A stretch of 64,000 nt of DNA from Epinephelus fuscoguttatus (Eukaryota; Chordata; Actinopteri; Perciformes; Serranidae). The translations under genes were made by a program, and so were the position numbers. Under the pieces are notes generated by a model. That model worked only from the letters and a program-made list of their open reading frames with translations. It did no database searches and had not been told where the DNA came from. Location of the stretch: NCBI RefSeq assembly GCF_011397635.1, contig NC_064770.1:27359603-27423602 (forward strand), read 5' to 3'. Of this stretch, positions 58,986-64,000 are shown one piece after another (within the stretch, counting starts at the first letter, position 1; every line of letters starts with the position of its first letter).

Positions 58986-59754
58986 ATTTGACAGTACTAG
59001 CCATCATTATATTTTGTTGCTCTCAGAAAATGTGCTCCCAAACAGTTCTGAACTAAATACTTGTGAACAGTTACCATAAAATAAATCAGAAAACAGGGGA
59101 ACTTCCAAAGGTGGGGAGATTGTTCCTTCCTCCCCAAATCCCCGTTGGTGGGTGAAGGGGAAATCCTCATCTCTAAGAGAAGGCCCCTTCCTAGACCTAG
59201 AACTAAACCCGACTTGTGGTGTCCTTGGTGTCTAGACAAGTCCAACTCAAAATGACCTGACCTCTCCCAGTGGGTCTTAATAACTTAAACTAAAGAAGCC
59301 TGATTAGACATTCCCCCGCCCTCTGCACGGTGGCAGTGCACGTCCAGTTTTGCCACACAGAAGCCTTGGCTCCACAGCGGGAAGCCGGGAACAACGACGC
59401 CTGGTCAGAGCGTTGAGCCGAACGGAAGTAATTATGAGCGGATTATCTTCACCTGCGACTTGTCAAGTGGGAAGAAAAAGAAGAGAAGATTTATGCTGCT
59501 GTAAATTATACATTTTGATACATACAGGTCATACATGTTGCAAAACTCTATAAAAGTACACCAAAGCATACATTTTCGTTTTCAAATACTAATTTGAAAA
59601 CAAAACCATTCATACGGTCAATAAAAAAAACATTTTGTTAATAATCAAAAACGAATGTAATCTCAACAGTGACCGCGCCAGCCGGCGAGACTGTGGCTGA
59701 ACCGCTTCCAATGTTCATTCATTCATTCATTCATTCATTCATTCAATTACGTGT

Positions 59755-59814
<60 letters not shown>

Positions 59815-61080
59815 TGTCAGAGGGGAGGAGTATCAATAGAAAAAAGTTTCCACTAATTATTTCGGTGTTTATTTCTTTTATTCTTAAGGTTTTTTTTTTT
59901 ATTATTATTATTAAAATGCGTAATATAGCCAATAATATTATAGACCAAAAGTTGATCTAATTTATTATTGTAGAATGTATTTAGCAAATCACCACTTTTA
60001 CCTGGAGACACGGCGCAGCAGCAGCGCGGCAGCAAAAACAACAACAAAAAAAGGCATTATAAAAAGCCGAGAAATCGTGTTAATTTATTGACATGAGACA
60101 CTGAAGAGGTTGTCAGTCCTATTTTATAGTCTGTAATATTTTTATTTTATTTTATCATAACTTCTTGGAAATTACTCAAAAATGCATTTTTTGTGTGCTT
60201 CTGAGCACACGGACAGCATAAACAATGAAGTTACATAATGACGGTGCAGTGCTTGGAGGGGCGCTGTAATCCTGGCGGTCCTAGAGTTAAACACTGATTT
60301 AAAATGGGCATATGATTAAATGTGTTGGCTAGGTTTTGATGCCCTTGTAAGAAAATAGCCTACTAAATTAAAATGGGCATAACAGTTAAGCTGTTATGAT
60401 CTTCTTTTGATGCCTTAAGAGGATTGGAGCTTTATTCTTGCAGGTTGTAAGTCACTTGTTGTACAAATATACAGAAAATAAACAAGAACCTGTGAAGGAC
60501 ATGCATAGCACTTTTTCTAACAAGCCTTAGACATTAATTTTTATTATACAAGAGTAATATGGTACATTCTAGGTTTAAATGACTAAACACATAGTTAAAG
60601 CTATGCTTACAATGAAGTTTTTACTACCATGACAAACATCCTTTTGCAAAATCTATTACAGTATAACAAAACTGTCAAATTACGTCAAAAGACTAAAATA
60701 AGACTAAAACTAAAACTGATTTCCACTGACTAAATTTTAACTAAAACAAAACAAAACTAAACTAAAAGACTAAAATGTGACTTTAACTAAATCCAGTCTA
60801 AAGACTAAAATGAAATTAAAAATTCTTGTCAAAATTAACACTGCTGTGAACAAAGTCCCATTCAATGCTCAGAGACAAATACCTATAATTTTTGCTGTTT
60901 TAAAGTCTTTTTATCATAGCTTCTCCTCTGTCTTTTCATATTATTTGTCTTTGTTCATACTGTATGGTCTCTGGTCCTCAGTGTTACCTCTTTTCTTAAG
61001 CATTCCTTGTTCTTTATTTCTTGTTTATTTGCATTTTTGGTTATAAACACGCAGTATTTTGCTGAGCTGCAGCAAACGAC
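58986..61080. other. Intergenic with microsatellites, no gene seen
   Basis: It holds (ATTC)n at 59711-59743 and (TG)n at 59759-59809. An AAAACTAAAAC-rich stretch lies near 60690-60780. Open frames here are low-complexity. Confidence 0.55.
59759..59809 (+). repeat. (TG)n microsatellite
   Basis: About 25 uninterrupted TG units. Confidence 0.97.
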
Positions 61081-61084
61081 CTGA

Positions 61085-61340
61085 CCATGAGAGGAAGTTC
61101 TTTCATATCATATGATTAAAAGGAAACCAAAAGGATCTTAGCACATTAAAAACTGTGTTGCCTCACAGGACTCACATCAACATAACACTAAACGGGCATC
61201 AGCAACTACTGGACACTCCTCGGCATACTAACCATGTCTTTGCAATACACTTAGGAACGTCAGCGCCTGATAGTTAAGTGTTTTAATGTTTCTACAAAAG
61301 TGGGAAACCATCACCACCACAACACAGCCACTGAGGTAAG
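61085..61340 (+). pseudogene. Orphan IFI44-like promoter and 5' non-coding exons
   Basis: GAAACCAAAA (61123-61132), an exon 1a-like ACTAAACGGGCATCAGCAACTACTGG (donor now GC at 61223) and an exon 1b-like segment ending CCACTGAG|GTAAGT at 61335 match the upstream regions of loci 3, 7 and 8. No coding exon follows before the next full promoter at 61860. This marks a lost or partial gene copy. Confidence 0.65.
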
Positions 61341-61349
61341 TTTTTTTTT

Positions 61350-61860
61350 CTTTTAAAAAGGCCTAGTTAATATTTAAGTGTAGGCCTAATGAATACACAA
61401 TGGCAATATATACAACAATAAACCTCATCACTTTTTTTAAAGGAGGGGTGTAGGTACAGCAGACACACCCCTTTCCCATCCCCTCCAACATTTTGTAATG
61501 GGTCTAATTTATTTCATATAAACTGAAACATAACAGCTGAAATTTAACATCTCTTAGCACAGAACACCTGGGTTGAGTGCCTCTGGAGAACTGAAGCCCA
61601 GCTAAAGTGTTGCTCTTTCTCTGTCTAGACTTGGACTTATCCCCTTTGTTTGGATTTTTCTTTTGTTTCACCTCACAGCACCTTACACTACTCTATTTTT
61701 CACTCACTCACATCTACATCACTAACTTACTGATTAGCCACACTCCGAATATAGTTTCTTTTTAGCTGTTTACTTTGTTACAATAACTACCTTAACACCA
61801 CCCACTGTGTCCTCCTGTATTTGTCATGGCCTGGGAGCCAGGTTATGACAGAGTTCAGGT
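61350..61860. other. Spacer between orphan cassette and locus 8, no gene seen
   Basis: No coding sequence and no clear repeat ends are visible. Confidence 0.5.
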
Positions 61861-62333
61861 AGGCAATCTGCTGCAATCTGCTGCCCAGCCCCAGCACAAA
61901 GGCTGACACCTTCGTGCTGGGGCTGGGCATTCTGGAGGGATTTTCCAGCTTTTAAAACTTAAACAGTATTATTTGGGTCATGTGAACCTGCAATACAACG
62001 TGTGACACACCCGACCCACAAAGCCCCCACATGCCTGTTAAGAATCTGCCATGAGATAAAATTCTGTCAAATCACACAACCCATGGGAAACCAAAAGGAT
62101 GCTGAAAATATTACAAGCTGTGTGGTCTCAAAAGATATGCATCAATGTAGAAAACACCAAACAAGCATTGACAACTACAGGACACTCTTAGGTATGCTAA
62201 CCATGTCTTTGTGACTCTCTTAGGTACGTCAACTCATACTTGTTAACTGCTTTGATTTTTCTACAGGAGACTGTAGACAGTTTCAGAAGCATTACTTGAA
62301 GTAAACCATTGCCACCACAGCACAACTGCAGAG
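61861..62333 (+). promoter_or_regulatory. Locus 8 promoter region and 5' exons
   Basis: It is homologous to 50390-50962 (locus 7) and to the locus 3 upstream region. The decayed ISRE GAAACCAAAA is at 62087-62096. Exon 1a ends at 62191 (TTAG|GTATGC). Exon 1b is 62267-62333 with intact acceptor (CTACAG) and donor (GAG|GTAAGA). Confidence 0.6.
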
Positions 62334-62819
62334 GTAAGAATTTTTGAAATTATATTTATACTGCTAAATGTTAGATTAGGCTGGACAGGTTGAACAAAGA
62401 ACAAGGAAATACCAGAGAGTACAATCATCTTGAGGTAGATGAGTCTGGTAGCTGTTTACCCAATCGTCTTAACAGGTTTAAAATAAGTGGGTCAATTTAA
62501 TTTTAATTTCTGTCTTAAGTTTGATCAGGTGAAAGTAAAAAATGCCTGTACACCTTTTCTTATTTTGTTTGTTAACCTTTTTTCTTTCACTTTCCCTTCT
62601 TGAACACATTTATTGTATATTTTCAGCTATTTCATTTAGAATTAAAAATAGTCATAAATAACAGATAGTGTGCTCATGCAGCATGTTGAGTCTGAACGTG
62701 GAAATAAATGTTGTGAAATATTAAGTCCCAAAACTGTTTTTGACATTTGGTTTGGTTTTAGGTAATAAGGTGTAAAAATGTTTCTTTTTTACATGTTGCC
62801 TCAACATCTTATTGTAGCC

Positions 62820-64000
62820 ATGGGATATACATTCTCCAAATCTGAACCCCGCCCACCTTCTCCCGAGAGTAAGCTACCCAGAATATTACAGAACATTGTT
62901 TAAACTTATGTACAGATAGAAAATTAGAGATTCTTCATTTGTGTTAAAATATACAGAAAATGTTGTATGTGTTTGTATTACATAAACGTTACTCTTGCCC
63001 TTTACTTGTCAGCTTTTGATGAACAATGGAGGAACATACCATGGGGGTGAGTGATGTGTTTAATGTTTTGGTGCCTCTGGTGTACAATGGCTTTTCTTCA
63101 ACAAAATATTTTTAAGACCAAAATTGGACAACTGCAAACACTCATTTGTTGAGACTACCTTTTGTTATGTCATTCTGTGATGGCATGTTCAGTGGAGGTG
63201 GTCAGGGAAAGGAGAAAGGTGGTTAACCTATTATCTCTGTGGGAGAACATGTCCCACCCTATACAGGACACTCTGACAGCACTGGGCAGCTCCTTTAGTG
63301 ACAGACTGCTTCACCTGCAGTGTGTGAAGGAGAGATATTGTAACTCCTGCCTCTCTGTTGCTGTCAGACTTCACAACCAACACTGCTTCCAGTAGTACGC
63401 ACAAACCAAAACTGGCAATCACCACACATGTGCAATATCAGTATATACTAAACTAGTCAATATCTATACTTCCTGCTTGCAATAATGTTGCAACAATGTG
63501 AACTCAGCAATTCAGTCTGCCTATTTATTATGTTTTGCCCTTTTCCTGTTTACTCGTTTCTTATACATAGTTGTTTTGTTTTGTTTTCTTTCTTTCTTTA
63601 TTTATTTATTTTTACTGATGTTGCTTCTTTTGCACTGTCCTCGTTGCAGCTGTAACAATGCAAATTTCCCTGCCATGGTAGTAATAAAGTATTATCTTAT
63701 CTTAAATCTAAAATCTCATCTAACCTTTTCTTTATTGAACAGCCTCAAAGACAGAGACCTGCAGGTTGTGAAGGATTATCAGCCTCATAACGATGAAATC
63801 CAGCAGCTCAGAATTCTGCTTTATGGACCCTCTGGTTCTGGGAAGTCCAGCTTCATCGACTCTGTTGACAGCGCTTTACAAGGCAGAATCACTGGTCGAG
63901 CTTTGGCAGATGCAATCTCTCACGGCAGCTTCACCGTAAAAGTATGAACAAGCACTGTAAAACCTGAACTATTGCATGCAGCTGCAACAATAACTGCAGT
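62820..64000 (+). CDS. ifi44-like: IFI44-like GTPase, locus 8 (clade II, cut by the window edge)
   Basis: Coding exons in view are 62820-62868, 63013-63046 and 63743-63941 (49+34+199 nt, phases 1,2,0). All have good splice sites and no stop. The N-terminus is [16 protein letters not shown], a strong N-myristoylation consensus. QWRNIPWG follows, then the P-loop [13 protein letters not shown] with the catalytic Lys intact. The remaining four exons should lie beyond 64000. It is the closest relative of locus 7 and lacks the P-loop lesion seen there. The long open frame starting at 63498 is the same exon read back into the intron and is not the true start. Confidence 0.85.
63180..63705 (+). mobile_element. 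CR1/Rex1-group LINE 3' end in intron 3 of locus 8
   Basis: The frame 63162-63395 ends in [12 protein letters not shown]…[20 protein letters not shown], the same C-terminal segment as the LINE in locus 5. The 3' end is …AATAAAGTATTATCTTATCTTA. It is an uninterrupted counterpart of 51835-53310 and serves as the empty site for the two insertions there. Confidence 0.75.

Noticed and set aside
63498-63947. 149-codon frame as the start of locus 8
   Set aside because: Its first part is intron/LINE sequence. The acceptor at 63741-63742 and the phase from the 49- and 34-nt exons give the true gene start at 62820.

Overview
This window is teleost fish genomic DNA. It is AT-rich and intron-bearing, and it is dense in fish-type mobile DNA: L2, Rex1/CR1-like, RTE/Rex3-like and L1 LINE pieces, Penelope-like elements, tRNA-derived SINEs, hAT-, Tc1- and integrase-type DNA elements, and an endogenous retrovirus end. 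No prokaryotic features are present. The gene content is a single family: a cluster of interferon-induced protein 44-like (IFI44-like) GTPase genes. Seven loci retain a recognisable gene body, an eighth runs off the right edge, and one orphan promoter cassette is also present.

All gene models were built by hand from splice sites and reading phase. The family has a constant structure: one or two 5' non-coding exons, a short variable first coding exon (10, 40 or 49 coding nt), then exons of 34, 199, 150/153, 172, 101 and 162 nt. The 199-nt exon carries the P-loop, the next exon carries the DIMG (G3) motif, and the 101-nt exon carries TKxD (G4). The proteins are about 275-288 aa. They consist of a short N-terminal tail plus a GTPase domain, without the long N-terminal region of mammalian IFI44.

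Layout: (1) 1-2057, minus-strand retrovirus-like element end: start of a gag-position ORF, leader with hairpin repeats, tRNA-Trp-type primer site, LTR. (2) 1591-9127 and 9128-17260, a recent direct tandem duplication. Each unit carries one intact clade I gene (loci 1 and 2, plus strand) that differ by about two residues. The breakpoints lie inside the LTR and inside a hAT-like element. (3) 18.8-22.2 kb, intact clade II gene on the minus strand (locus 3). (4) 22.7-26 kb, L2 LINE and a nested integrase-type element. (5) 27.2-30.2 kb, gutted clade I pseudogene on the minus strand (locus 4). (6) 32.6-41.0 kb, intact clade I gene on the minus strand (locus 5) with a nearly full-length LINE in one intron. 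(7) 45.4-49.9 kb, clade II pseudogene (locus 6), an inverted copy of locus 3 without a promoter. (8) 50.4-55 kb, clade II locus 7, with altered G1 and G4 residues and two destroyed splice donors. (9) 61.1-64 kb, an orphan 5' cassette, then locus 8, intact as far as it can be read.

Promoters of loci 1, 2, 3 and 5 carry clear ISRE/IRF motifs next to TATA-like boxes, as expected for interferon-stimulated genes. Loci 7 and 8 and the orphan carry a decayed version. The main points of interest are the gain or loss of a predicted N-myristoylation signal through changes in the first coding exon, the P-loop Lys-to-Arg / G4 Asp-to-Asn locus 7, a gene-conversion-like tract covering the myristoylation exon of loci 7 and 8, and the involvement of mobile elements in the rearrangements.
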